Below, in pieces: positions 16,578-25,242 of a DNA stretch of 64,000 nucleotides. This DNA comes from Novosphingobium sp. UBA6272. Lineage in GTDB: Bacteria > Pseudomonadota > Alphaproteobacteria > Sphingomonadales > Sphingomonadaceae. The DNA lies in assembly GCF_002440635.1 (NCBI RefSeq), contig NZ_DJUW01000017.1, positions 124,001 through 188,000 on the forward strand. Direction: 5' to 3'. The notes under the pieces were generated by a model. It worked only from the letters and a program-made list of their open reading frames with translations. It ran no database searches and was not told where the DNA came from. Positions within the stretch are counted from its first letter, which is position 1, and each line of letters starts with the position of its first letter. The position numbers and the translations under genes are program-made.

Positions 16578-17450
16578 ATGTGTGATGAACTGACCGCGAT
16601 CGAGGAAGAACAGGCCCTTGCCGCAAAGGGTTTCAGCCGCCGTGAATTCGCCGCGATCGGGGCGGCCGGGGTGCTGGCAGCCTGCACCGGTGGAGAAAGC
16701 CAGGCCAAGGGCCGCGCGCTGAAGGAAGCGGTGGTTTCGGTTCCGACGCCCGATGGCAGCGCCGATGCGTTTTTCGTTTATCCGGCCAAGGGCAAGTATC
16801 CCGCCGTGATCCTCTGGCCCGATGTGGCCGGGCTGCGCGATGCCTACAAGGAAATGGCCCGGCGGCTGGCGGCGAATGGTTTCGCCGTGCTGGCGGTCAA
16901 CCACTATTACCGCGCCGCCAAGGCGCCGCTGCTGAACTCGATCAGCGAATGGCGCAGCCCGGCGGGGCAGGAAAAGCTCAAGCCGGCGATTGCCACGCTA
17001 TCGCCCAACAATACCGTACGCGATGCCGCCGCCTTCGTCGCCTGGCTGGACAAGCAGGGCCCGGTCAACAAGCGCAAGGGGATCGGCACCCAGGGCTATT
17101 GCCAGACCGGATCCTTCGCGATCCGCAGCGCCGCCGCGTTGCCGGGGCGGATCAAGGCCGCCGCATCGTTCCACGGCGGCGGGCTGGTCACCGACAAGCC
17201 CGACAGTCCGCACCGCCTGTTCGCCGAGAGCCAGGCCGGCTTCCTGATCGCGATCGCCCGCAACGACGATGCCCGCGCCCCGGCCGACAAGGACGCGCTG
17301 CGGACCGCCGCGAAAGAATCGGGCAAGTCGGTCGAAGTCGAGGTTTACAATGCCGACCACGGCTGGTGCACCCTCGACGCCCCGGTCTATGACAAGGCCG
17401 AAGCCGACCGCGCCTGGGCGCGGTTGCTGGAACTTTACAAGAGGCTCTGA
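16578..17450 (+). CDS. Tat-exported dienelactone-hydrolase-family protein
   Basis: A 290-residue alpha/beta-hydrolase. The N-terminus contains a twin-arginine-like signal (SRREFAAIGAAGVLAACTGG) with a possible lipobox. The DLH domain shows PAVILWPDVAGL, nucleophile cysteine in GYCQTGSFA (as in dienelactone hydrolase GYCxGG) and the histidine in NADHGWC. The start at 16578 follows AAGGAG. The family hydrolyses lactones and esters; this exported form probably acts in the periplasm. It is divergent from the PQQ dehydrogenase, and the two may share control through the palindrome between them; a link through lactone products of alcohol oxidation is speculative. Confidence 0.8.
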   Translation: MCDELTAIEEEQALAAKGFSRREFAAIGAAGVLAACTGGESQAKGRALKEAVVSVPTPDGSADAFFVYPAKGKYPAVILWPDVAGLRDAYKEMARRLAANGFAVLAVNHYYRAAKAPLLNSISEWRSPAGQEKLKPAIATLSPNNTVRDAAAFVAWLDKQGPVNKRKGIGTQGYCQTGSFAIRSAAALPGRIKAAASFHGGGLVTDKPDSPHRLFAESQAGFLIAIARNDDARAPADKDALRTAAKESGKSVEVEVYNADHGWCTLDAPVYDKAEADRAWARLLELYKRL

Positions 17451-17563
17451 CCGCCGGGCCAATTGAGCGCCAGATCCGCGGCGTTTCAGCCAAGTCCGGT
17501 TTCGCTTGCTCCGCACCCGGCGGACGCTAACATGTTGCTTACAGACGGTTGGGAGCAATTTTG

Positions 17564-18484
17564 ATGGTACAGACTCTGCTGGCACTCTTGGTAGTTGTCT
17601 TCATATTCCTGCTCATGGGCGTGCGGGTCGTGCGCCAGGGTTACGTCTATACGATCGAACGACTGGGCAAATTCACGCTGGCAGCCGAACCGGGACTGCA
17701 CGTGATCATTCCGTTTATCGACCGGGTCGGCCGCAAGGTGAACATGATGGAACAGGTGCTGGATATTCCAGGCCAGGAAATCATCACCAAGGACAACGCC
17801 ATGGTCGGCGTTGACGCGATCGTGTTCTTCCAGGTGCTCGATGCCGGCAAGGCCGCGTACGAGGTTGCCAACCTCTATGTCGCGATCATGCAGCTGACTA
17901 CCACCAACCTGCGGACCGTGATGGGCAGCATGGACCTCGACGAGACGCTGTCGCGGCGCGACGAGATCAACGCCAAACTGCTGATGGTGATCGATCACGC
18001 CACCGCGCCGTGGGGGGTCAAGATCACCCGGATCGAGATCAAGGACATCCGTCCGCCGGCTGACATCTCCAACGCGATGGCCCGGCAGATGAAGGCAGAG
18101 CGTGAAAAGCGCGCCAACATCCTCGAAGCCGAAGGCCTGCGCGCCGCCGAAATCCTGCGGGCCGAGGGTGAAAAGCAGGGCGCGATCCTGCAGGCCGAAG
18201 GGCGCCGCGAAGCCGCCTTCCGCGATGCCGAAGCGCGCGAGCGTGAGGCCGAGGCCGAAGCCAAGGCAACCACCATGGTCTCCGATGCGATCGCCTCATC
18301 GGGCACCCAGGCGCTGAACTACTTCATCGCCCAGAAGTACACCGATGCGGTTTCGCAGTTCGCGACCTCGCCCAACGCCAAGACCATCCTGTTCCCGGTT
18401 GAGGCAACCCAGCTGATCGGTTCGCTCGGCGGGATCGGCGAACTGATCAAGGGTTCGCTGACCACCGAAGGTGACCGCAAGTGA
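17564..18484 (+). CDS. qmcA: SPFH/band-7 membrane protein, QmcA-like
   Basis: A 306-residue stomatin/prohibitin family protein. One N-terminal transmembrane helix (LLALLVVVFIFLLMG) precedes the SPFH domain (VRQGYVYTIERLGKFTLAAEPGLH...DIPGQEIITKDNAMVGVDAI) and a long alanine/glutamate-rich coiled coil (residues about 180-245, RANILEAEGLRAAEI). These proteins form large oligomers in the inner membrane and influence membrane organisation and protease activity. ATG 17564 follows GGGAGCA. The next gene is an NfeD protein overlapping by four bases, the usual slipin/NfeD pairing. Confidence 0.92.
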   Translation: MVQTLLALLVVVFIFLLMGVRVVRQGYVYTIERLGKFTLAAEPGLHVIIPFIDRVGRKVNMMEQVLDIPGQEIITKDNAMVGVDAIVFFQVLDAGKAAYEVANLYVAIMQLTTTNLRTVMGSMDLDETLSRRDEINAKLLMVIDHATAPWGVKITRIEIKDIRPPADISNAMARQMKAEREKRANILEAEGLRAAEILRAEGEKQGAILQAEGRREAAFRDAEAREREAEAEAKATTMVSDAIASSGTQALNYFIAQKYTDAVSQFATSPNAKTILFPVEATQLIGSLGGIGELIKGSLTTEGDRK

Positions 18485-18927
18485 GCGGCCTTTCGGGCAT
18501 GGAGCCGCACTGGTTCTGGCTCGGGCTGGGGCTGCTGCTGGCGATCGGGGAAATGACCATCCCCGGGGTCTTCCTGATCTGGATGGCGGCGGCGGCGCTG
18601 ATCACCGGCTTTGTCAGCTGGATGGTGCCGATCGGCATGCCTTGGCAGGTGTTGCTGTTCGCGGTCTTGTCGATCGTCGCGGTCTTCTCGGGCCGGCGCT
18701 GGCTGCGCCAGCACCCGGTCGAAGCCGCCGATCCCAAGATGAATGACCGCTTGGCGCGGGCGGTGGGCGAGGTGGTCACCGTCTGCCAGGTTTTTGCCGA
18801 CGGGCAGGGCAAGGTCCGGCTGGGCGATAGCGAATGGCTCGCCAAGGGCCCCGATGCGGAGCCAGGCACGAAGATGAAGGTTACCGGGGCCGATGGATCG
18901 ATGCTGGTGGTCGAACACCTGCACTAG
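18481..18927 (+). CDS. NfeD-family membrane protein
   Basis: A 148-residue short NfeD protein: two or three N-terminal membrane helices (WFWLGLGLLLAIGEMTIPGVFLIWM, LLFAVLSIVAVFSG) followed by a C-terminal OB-fold (residues about 85-147, ARAVGEVVTVCQVFADGQGKVRLGDSEW). It begins with GTG overlapping the qmcA stop by four bases, so the two are translated together. NfeD proteins are partners of SPFH proteins in membrane homeostasis. Confidence 0.9.
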   Translation: MSGLSGMEPHWFWLGLGLLLAIGEMTIPGVFLIWMAAAALITGFVSWMVPIGMPWQVLLFAVLSIVAVFSGRRWLRQHPVEAADPKMNDRLARAVGEVVTVCQVFADGQGKVRLGDSEWLAKGPDAEPGTKMKVTGADGSMLVVEHLH

Positions 18928-18933
18928 GCAGAC

Positions 18934-19350
18934 TTAAAGGCCCTTCTTGCCAAAGCCGCCCGGGCGGGGTGCGGGCGCTTCGGGTGCCGGTGGCTCGCTC
19001 GGGCGGTTTTGCATGTAGCGCTGCAGCGCAGCATCGGGATCGAACGGTTCATCCGCGCGGGTGGCACGCTGCGGGGTCAGCAGCGGCATTCCGGTTTCGG
19101 GCGATTCGGCGCCGCCCTGATCCTTGCCCATGATCCGGCCGATCAGGCGCTTCAAGGCGAACAGGAACAGCCCCAGGGCGATCGCCATCAGCAGCAGGGC
19201 GGCGATATAGTATGGCGCGCCCGCGCCGTTGCCGATCCCGGCTTCGAGCGCCGCCCGGTCACCGACCGCTTCAAAGCCCTTCGCCAGCGACAGGGGAATG
19301 ATTGCCAAGGCGATATAGCGCATTGCGCCTTTGCGTAGGGTCTGGGCCAT
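18934..19350 (-). CDS. Hypothetical two-helix membrane protein
   Basis: A 138-residue protein I do not recognise. Two hydrophobic helices (about residues 12-28 and 44-66) precede a charged, proline-rich tail (RPSEPPAPEAPAPRPGGFGKKG). The start at 19350 follows GAGGAGG. It lies convergent to nfeD with only six bases between stops and divergent from the PBP1A gene. Nothing in its sequence suggests a function. Confidence 0.65.
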   Translation of the reverse strand: MAQTLRKGAMRYIALAIIPLSLAKGFEAVGDRAALEAGIGNGAGAPYYIAALLLMAIALGLFLFALKRLIGRIMGKDQGGAESPETGMPLLTPQRATRADEPFDPDAALQRYMQNRPSEPPAPEAPAPRPGGFGKKGL

Positions 19351-19529
19351 CAGCGCCTCCTCGTCGCTGCAAATATAACCGGCGGATCGCGATTTGGCTA
19401 CCATGCCAGCCTTGCGCTTCCCGCCTGCACCCGATCTTCACATTTCCCCCATTAACGCTGCGCGCCAATTGTCCTAAGGGTACCTGTGCAGCCGGGGCCC
19501 AAGCCCGGTGGGAGGAAGAAACGAGCCCC

Positions 19530-21614
19530 ATGGCCAGAAACGATTTTCGGCGCAGCCCGCCGCCGCCGCGCGGTGGAAAGCCCGCCAAGCCTGCTCCCAC
19601 CGGTTTCCGCAAGTTCGTGCGCCGCCTGTTCGTCTGGGGTACGTCGCTGGCCTTGCTTGGCCTGCTGGCACTTACCGTTGCGGTGGCGCTGACCGCGCAA
19701 TCGCTGCCCAGTTTCGATCAGATCAAGACCACCCAGACCGAACAGATGATCGTGGTCCGCGCCCGCGACGGGACCCAGCTGGTCTCGCTTGGCCCCAGCT
19801 ATGGCAAATGGGTCGGCCAAGACCAGATCCCGCAGGTGATGAAGGACGCGATGCTCTCAACCGAGGACAAGCGTTACTACGGCCATATCGGGATCGATCC
19901 GATCGGCCTCGCCCGCTCGTTCTGGGTGCGATTCCAGGAAGGGCGCTGGAAGCAGGGCGGCTCGACCATCACCCAGCAGCTTGCCCGCACCGTGTTCCTC
20001 AACAATTCGCGCAGTTTCGCCCGCAAGCTGCGCGAAGGCGTGCTGGCACTGGCGCTGGAATGGAAATTCTCGAAGGACCAGATCCTCGAACTCTATCTCA
20101 ACAAGGTCTATTTCGGCGGCGGCGCCTATGGTGTCGATTCCGCCAGCCGCAAGTTCTTCGGCCACCCGGCGACCGAGATCAGCTTGCCCGAAGCGGCGAT
20201 CATCGCCGGGCTGGTCAAGGCGCCGTCGAACTATGCGCCGACCGCCGATGCCGAGGCTGCGGTGGGCCGCGGCACGGTGGTGTTGGGGCTGATGGCCGAA
20301 AACGGCAAGATCACCCCGGCTCAGGCCAAGGCAACCGACCTCAAGAAGATCAAGTTCGCCCAGGAAGCCGGGCAGAATTCGGTCCGCTATTTCACCGACT
20401 GGGCTTTGCCCCAGCTCGATCTGCTGCTGGGAGACAACGACCAGCCGATCGAGGTCTGGACCACGCTCGACGTCAAGCTGCAGAATGCCGCCACCGCTGC
20501 GATCCAGAACAATGTTCCGGGCGGCGCGCAGGGCGCGCTGGTCAGCATGGACCGCGATGGCGCGGTGCTCGCGCTGGTTGGCGGGACCGATTACGTCACC
20601 TCGAACTACAACCGCGCGGTCAATGCCGTGCGCCAGCCGGGATCGGCGTGGAAGCTGTTCGTCTATCTCGCCGCGCTTGAGGCGGGCTACACCCCCAACG
20701 CCGAAGTGGTCGACGAGCCAGTCACGATCGAGGGCTGGAGCCCGCGCAATTCGGGCGGCGGCTATGCCGGCAAGATCGATGTGCGCACCGCCTTTGCCTA
20801 TTCGAAGAACACGGTTGCGGCGCAGCTCGGGCAGGAAGTGGGCTTTTCGGCGGTGGCCGGGATGGCCAAGCGGTTCGGGATCAGCACCCCGATTTCGACC
20901 GTCCCGTCGATGGTGCTGGGCACCAACGAAGTGCGACTGATCGACATGACCCGCGCCTTCGCCTCGATTTCGGCCAAGGGTCAGGCGGTCGAGCCCTATG
21001 GCATCGTCAAGGTCACCACCACCGACGGCGGCGTACTGTACCAGCGCAAGAACCCCGGCGGCAATCTGCTGGTTCCGGCCTATGTCGCCTCAGGCATCAC
21101 CGACATGCTGCAGAGCGCGGTGAGCATCGGCACCGGCAAGGCGGCGCAGATCGGCCGCCCGGTGGCCGGCAAGACCGGCACCACCACCGCCAACAAGGAC
21201 GGCTGGTTCCTGGGCTTCTCCAGCGGGGTTACCACCGGGGTGTGGATGGGCCGCGACGATGATCGGCCCGTCCCCGGGTTGCAGGGCGGCACCGCTCCGG
21301 CGCGGGCCTTTGCCTCGTACATGAAGGTCGCCGTTTCGGGCCGCCCGGTCGAAAAGTTCGAGACCGATGCGACCCTGCCGGCCTGGCAGCTTGAGCCTGA
21401 TGACCAGGTCATGATGAGCGGATCGCCCGAAGACTATTACTATGTCGATGAGCAGGGCAACCTGGTCAATCCCGACCGCTCGCGCGATACGCCGCTGCCC
21501 AAGGGTCCGCCCGATGGCGGCCTCGTCCCGGTCGATCCACCGCCGGCGGCGGGCGAGGATTTCCTGAACGAGGCAACCGGCAGGGATCGCCCACCGCCCA
21601 GCGCGCCGAACTAG
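19530..21614 (+). CDS. Bifunctional penicillin-binding protein, PBP1A/1C family
   Basis: A 694-residue class A PBP that polymerises and cross-links peptidoglycan in the periplasm. A basic, proline-rich cytoplasmic tail (residues 1-30) precedes one membrane helix (about 35-57). The transglycosylase domain has STEDKRYYGHIGID with its catalytic glutamate, GGSTITQQLAR and LNKVYFGGGAYG. The transpeptidase domain shows the SxxK serine in PGSAWK, the SxN motif SKN, and KTGTT. The start follows GGAGGAAG. A strong terminator follows the gene. Confidence 0.94.
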   Translation: MARNDFRRSPPPPRGGKPAKPAPTGFRKFVRRLFVWGTSLALLGLLALTVAVALTAQSLPSFDQIKTTQTEQMIVVRARDGTQLVSLGPSYGKWVGQDQIPQVMKDAMLSTEDKRYYGHIGIDPIGLARSFWVRFQEGRWKQGGSTITQQLARTVFLNNSRSFARKLREGVLALALEWKFSKDQILELYLNKVYFGGGAYGVDSASRKFFGHPATEISLPEAAIIAGLVKAPSNYAPTADAEAAVGRGTVVLGLMAENGKITPAQAKATDLKKIKFAQEAGQNSVRYFTDWALPQLDLLLGDNDQPIEVWTTLDVKLQNAATAAIQNNVPGGAQGALVSMDRDGAVLALVGGTDYVTSNYNRAVNAVRQPGSAWKLFVYLAALEAGYTPNAEVVDEPVTIEGWSPRNSGGGYAGKIDVRTAFAYSKNTVAAQLGQEVGFSAVAGMAKRFGISTPISTVPSMVLGTNEVRLIDMTRAFASISAKGQAVEPYGIVKVTTTDGGVLYQRKNPGGNLLVPAYVASGITDMLQSAVSIGTGKAAQIGRPVAGKTGTTTANKDGWFLGFSSGVTTGVWMGRDDDRPVPGLQGGTAPARAFASYMKVAVSGRPVEKFETDATLPAWQLEPDDQVMMSGSPEDYYYVDEQGNLVNPDRSRDTPLPKGPPDGGLVPVDPPPAAGEDFLNEATGRDRPPPSAPN

Positions 21615-21623
21615 CACGGGCCA

Positions 21624-21662
21624 ACAAAAAACCCTCCCCGTAGCGGGGAGGGTTTTTTGTTT
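21624..21662. terminator. Bidirectional rho-independent terminator
   Basis: ACCCTCCCCG pairs with CGGGGAGGGT around TAG, flanked on one side by a run of A and on the other by a run of T (TTTTTTGTTTT), so it can work on both strands. It lies between the convergent PBP1A (stop 21614) and DegP-like (stop 21679) genes and serves both. Confidence 0.95.
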
Positions 21663-21678
21663 TGGCGGCAGTGACGCG

Positions 21679-23184
21679 TCAGCCGATCCGCACGGCGATA
21701 TAGACCAGGCCCTGCTGGCCGGGACGCATCACCTGAAGCGTAACGGTCGGCCGACCGGCAGTCTTCGCGTCGCGGATCGCCTTGTCGAGATCGGACACGG
21801 TGTTCACGTCGGCCATGTTGGCCGAGACCACGATGTCGCGGCGCTGCAGCCCGCGATTGGCGGCGTCGGAGGCGGGATTGACCCCGGCGATCACCACGCC
21901 CCGGGTGGAGCCGGGAACGCCCAGCTGCGAGGCGTAATCGGGGTTCATGGTCAGCACCTTCAGCCCCAGCGCGCTTTCAGCCAGGCCTTCGCCCTGCGCC
22001 TCGGGCCCGGCGAACGGATCGGGGCGCTGTTCGGGGGTCAGCGCCTTGGCCAGTTCCTTCTGGCTCGGGCGCTTGGCGACCGTGGCATAAAGCGTCTGGC
22101 TCTTGCCGCTGCGCAGCACCTCGATCGGAATCTTGGTGCCAGGAGCGATATCCGAAACGATGCCCGACAGGGTCCGGTCCGGGGTGACCGGCTGGTTGTT
22201 CACCTTCAGCACGATGTCGCCCACCTTGATCCCGGCAGAGGCGGCCGGCTGGCCCGGCTGGACCAGGCGGACCAGCTCGCCGCGATCGTGCGGCAGGCCA
22301 AGCGAATCCGCGATCTCGTCGGTCACCGGCTGGATCGAGATGCCAAGATAGCCGCGCTCGATCTCCTGACCGCCCTTGAGCCGCTCGACGATCGGGCGCG
22401 CGGTGTCGCTGGGAATGGCGAAACCGATCCCGATGTTGCCGCCGGACGGCGCGACAATCCAGTTGTTGATGCCGATCACGTTGCCGGCCATGTCGAACAT
22501 CGGCCCACCCGAATTGCCCGAATTGATCGAGGCATCGGTCTGGATGTAATGATCGTAGGCACCGGTGCCGGTGTTGCGGTTGACCGAACTGATGATCCCC
22601 GAAGTGACCGTACCGCCCAGGCCAAACGGGTTGCCGATGGCGATGATCCAGTCCCCGGCGCGGGCCTTGGCCGAATCGCCGAACTTGACGAAGGGCAGCG
22701 GGGCTCCGGCATCGATCTTCAGTACGGCGATATCGGATTCGACATCGCGGCCCGCGATCCGGGCCTTGTACTGCTTGCCGTCGGACAGCCGCACGGTGAC
22801 CTCGTCGGCCTGCCCTTCGCGGTCCAGGCTGATCACGTGGTTGTTGGTGACGATATAGCCATCGGGCGAGACGATGAAGCCCGAGCCGACCGCTTCGGCG
22901 GTCTTCGACTGGGCACCGCCGCCGGGCAGTATCTGGCCGAACGGCAGCGCCGCCATCGGGTTCTGGACGGTCACCTTCTGGCGGACCGAGATGTTCACGA
23001 CGGCGGGCTGAAGCTGCTGGGTCAGGTCGGCGAAACTGGCCGGGGCGCCAGCGCGCGGCACGATCGTGCGCATCTGCTCGACGTCGTTCTGCGCAACCTG
23101 GGCGCCGGCGGGAATCCCGCCGACCAACGAAAGCGCCGCTCCGCCCAGCAGCAGCGCCGTGGTGACACTGTATACGTACTTCAC
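21679..23184 (-). CDS. degP: Do-family periplasmic serine protease (DegP/DegQ/MucD type)
   Basis: A 501-residue HtrA protease and chaperone. The GTG start at 23184 follows AGAGGA and gives a signal peptide (about residues 1-28, ending PAGAQ). The trypsin-like triad is visible: histidine in TNNHVI, aspartate in SDIAVLKID and serine in GNSGGP. Two PDZ domains follow (about residues 285-375, starting RGYLGISIQPV, and 405-495, with GVVIAGVNPASDAANRGLQ). It degrades misfolded envelope proteins. It lies 79 bases downstream of hflC on the same strand, an order seen in many proteobacteria. Confidence 0.94.
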   Translation of the reverse strand: MKYVYSVTTALLLGGAALSLVGGIPAGAQVAQNDVEQMRTIVPRAGAPASFADLTQQLQPAVVNISVRQKVTVQNPMAALPFGQILPGGGAQSKTAEAVGSGFIVSPDGYIVTNNHVISLDREGQADEVTVRLSDGKQYKARIAGRDVESDIAVLKIDAGAPLPFVKFGDSAKARAGDWIIAIGNPFGLGGTVTSGIISSVNRNTGTGAYDHYIQTDASINSGNSGGPMFDMAGNVIGINNWIVAPSGGNIGIGFAIPSDTARPIVERLKGGQEIERGYLGISIQPVTDEIADSLGLPHDRGELVRLVQPGQPAASAGIKVGDIVLKVNNQPVTPDRTLSGIVSDIAPGTKIPIEVLRSGKSQTLYATVAKRPSQKELAKALTPEQRPDPFAGPEAQGEGLAESALGLKVLTMNPDYASQLGVPGSTRGVVIAGVNPASDAANRGLQRRDIVVSANMADVNTVSDLDKAIRDAKTAGRPTVTLQVMRPGQQGLVYIAVRIG

Positions 23185-23263
23185 GTGGCTAGTTCCTCTT
23201 GCCTTAGAATCTGCCCCTTGGTGGCGGATTCACGTCATTTTCCCTTAATGGGGATTGAACGCG

Positions 23264-24100
23264 CTATTTGCCACCAAAGTGCTTCAGATAGCCGCTGTCG
23301 GGCGGCAGCACGATGGTGGTGCTGTTCTTGCGTTTGGGATCGCCGTACAGTTCGTCATAGCTACGCATCGCCCTGAAAAAGCTGTAGAACTCGGGATCCT
23401 TGTCGGCCGATTGCTTGCGCCGGGTGGTGGCTTCGGCTTCGGCCGCAGCGGTTATCGCCAAGGCATCGGCGGCGCTTTTCATCTCGATGTCCAACAGGCT
23501 GTCCTCCAGACGTTCCTGCATTCGGCTGAAGGCCACGTTGCGGCCATCTTCGTCGAGCTGCACACGGGCCAGTCGCACGTCGACCACCTGCACGCCGTAT
23601 TGCCGGACCTTGGCATCGAGCCCGCGCAACAGCGCGGCATTGGCGCCGCCCGCACCAGGGCGAACGATATCGGCGGCGCTGCGCTGGGCCAGTTCCTGAT
23701 CCAGCAGCGGGGGGAGCAAGGCCTTCAGCTGATCGTCAACCTTGACCGCAGAACCAAGCGAATTGACCAGTCGAACCGGATCGATGATCCGGTAGGTCAC
23801 GTCGGTATCAACCAGCAAGGTGTGCAGGTCGGAACTGCGGACTCGCTTGGCTTCATAGCCATAGGTCACCAGCCCGCGCGGCAAAGAGATGACTTGTTCA
23901 AGCAGCGGAACATGGACAACCAGCCCTGCGCCGGTCGGTCCCTGGGGCCGGAACCGGTTGACCATCCGGACAGGCTCACCCATCCGCTCGATCACCACCT
24001 GTTCGTCTTCGCGCACCACGGTCAGGCTGGCCAGAGCAAGCAAAGCCACGAACAGCAGAGCGAACAGCGGATGGCGATAGTCGCGCAGCACCTGGTTCAT
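23264..24100 (-). CDS. hflC: HflC, SPFH-domain modulator of FtsH
   Basis: A 278-residue SPFH protein. A membrane helix at residues 11-29 (ALLFVALLALASLTVV) precedes REDEQVVIERMGEPVR, the family start, and SDLHTLLVDTDVTYRI. The C-terminus contains the alanine/glutamate-rich helix (DALAITAAAEAEATTRRKQSADKD). With HflK it forms the periplasm-facing cage around FtsH. The ATG at 24100 comes one base after the hflK stop, so the two are coupled. Confidence 0.93.
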   Translation of the reverse strand: MNQVLRDYRHPLFALLFVALLALASLTVVREDEQVVIERMGEPVRMVNRFRPQGPTGAGLVVHVPLLEQVISLPRGLVTYGYEAKRVRSSDLHTLLVDTDVTYRIIDPVRLVNSLGSAVKVDDQLKALLPPLLDQELAQRSAADIVRPGAGGANAALLRGLDAKVRQYGVQVVDVRLARVQLDEDGRNVAFSRMQERLEDSLLDIEMKSAADALAITAAAEAEATTRRKQSADKDPEFYSFFRAMRSYDELYGDPKRKNSTTIVLPPDSGYLKHFGGK

Positions 24101-24101
24101 G

Positions 24102-25148
24102 TCAGTTGCCCCCCTGCTTGGCCGCCGGGATCGCGGGCGGGGCACTGGCCGGGGCAGGACCGCCGATCACTACCGGGTTGTTGCGCAGCACCCGCTCAAC
24201 CGTGTCATAGTAGATCCGCTCACGCGTGACGCGCGGGTCGATCCTGTAAAGCTCATAGGCCTTGTCGAACGATGCCGTTTCAAGATTCGCCTGGGTACGG
24301 ATCCGCGCTGCATAGGCGATCGCCGCCTCGTGGTTCTTGCGCGCTGTTTCCTCAGCCTTGTCGATCTTCTTGTAGGCCTCGGTCAGCTTGGCAGGCGGCT
24401 TGGTGCCGGTCACCTCGACCGAGACGATGGTGATGCCTGATCCCCAGGCATCGAGCACACGCTGCATTCGGCCGGCAACGCGCTGTTGCAGTTCGGCCTG
24501 ACGTTTGCCGCCGCGCAGCTCGTCAAAGGTCAGTTCGGCTACCCCGGCGCGGATCGCGCTGTCGGCCAGCCGCCGCAATGCTTTTTCGCCATCGGGCAGG
24601 GCAAAGGTGAACTGCTTCAGGTCCTTGACCTTCCAGCCGACCTGGCTGCGCAGGTCGATCAGTTCGCCGTCGCGGGTGGGCATCAGGGTCTCGCTCTCCT
24701 GCTCGGGCAGCAGCAGCTTGCTTTCCTCGCTGACTTTGCGGGTCAGGACCGCCTGGACCGGCCAGGGCATGGTGACATTGAGGCCGGGACCAATGGTCTG
24801 TTCAAACCGGCCGAAAGTGGTGACTATCCCTTGCTCGCCCGGGCTCAGGATATGAAGCGAGGTCGTCGCCAGCCAGGCCGATAGCACCCCGGCGGCGGCC
24901 AGCGCCCACATCGTCTTGCCATTGGCGGCGGGCAGCCGTGACGACGAAGATCTACGCGGGCGAAGGATATCGTCGATCGAAGCCGAACGCCGCTGCGTTG
25001 GCTCATCGCCCGCGCTGCGCCAGGGATTGCCGGCCGGTTCGTTCGATGGGGGATTCGCTTCGCCCGGCGTTTCCACCGAAGCATCCGTTTCCGGAGCCTT
25101 GCCCTCAACCTTCTTCCTGCCCCGCTTCGGGTTTTCGCCTTCGCTCAT
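24102..25148 (-). CDS. hflK: HflK, SPFH-domain modulator of FtsH
   Basis: A 348-residue protein. A hydrophilic, low-complexity cytoplasmic N-terminus of about 75 residues leads to one membrane helix (MWALAAAGVLSAWLATTSL), then the HflK-type SPFH domain (ILSPGEQGIVTTFGRFEQTIGPGLNVTMPWP). A C-terminal helical region (LTEAYKKIDKAEETARKNHEAAI) ends in a proline/alanine-rich tail. It pairs with HflC to regulate the FtsH protease. It is divergent from the mrp gene. Confidence 0.93.
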   Translation of the reverse strand: MSEGENPKRGRKKVEGKAPETDASVETPGEANPPSNEPAGNPWRSAGDEPTQRRSASIDDILRPRRSSSSRLPAANGKTMWALAAAGVLSAWLATTSLHILSPGEQGIVTTFGRFEQTIGPGLNVTMPWPVQAVLTRKVSEESKLLLPEQESETLMPTRDGELIDLRSQVGWKVKDLKQFTFALPDGEKALRRLADSAIRAGVAELTFDELRGGKRQAELQQRVAGRMQRVLDAWGSGITIVSVEVTGTKPPAKLTEAYKKIDKAEETARKNHEAAIAYAARIRTQANLETASFDKAYELYRIDPRVTRERIYYDTVERVLRNNPVVIGGPAPASAPPAIPAAKQGGN

Positions 25149-25213
25149 GAACAACACTATAGGGGTGCGCCGCGCAATTAACAGGGTGACCCATGCATTT
25201 TTCCTTGCCAGCC

Positions 25214-25237
25214 GGGCCCGAAACGGGTTTCGGCCCT
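25214..25237 (+). other. Hairpin immediately before the mrp start
   Basis: CCGAAA (25218-25223) pairs with TTTCGG (25228-25233) around CGGG, and GGG at 25214-25216 can pair with CCT at 25235-25237. It ends five bases before the mrp ATG at 25243, where no clear Shine-Dalgarno is visible. It may influence translation of mrp; this is inference from pairing only. Confidence 0.35.
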
Positions 25238-25242
25238 AGGCC

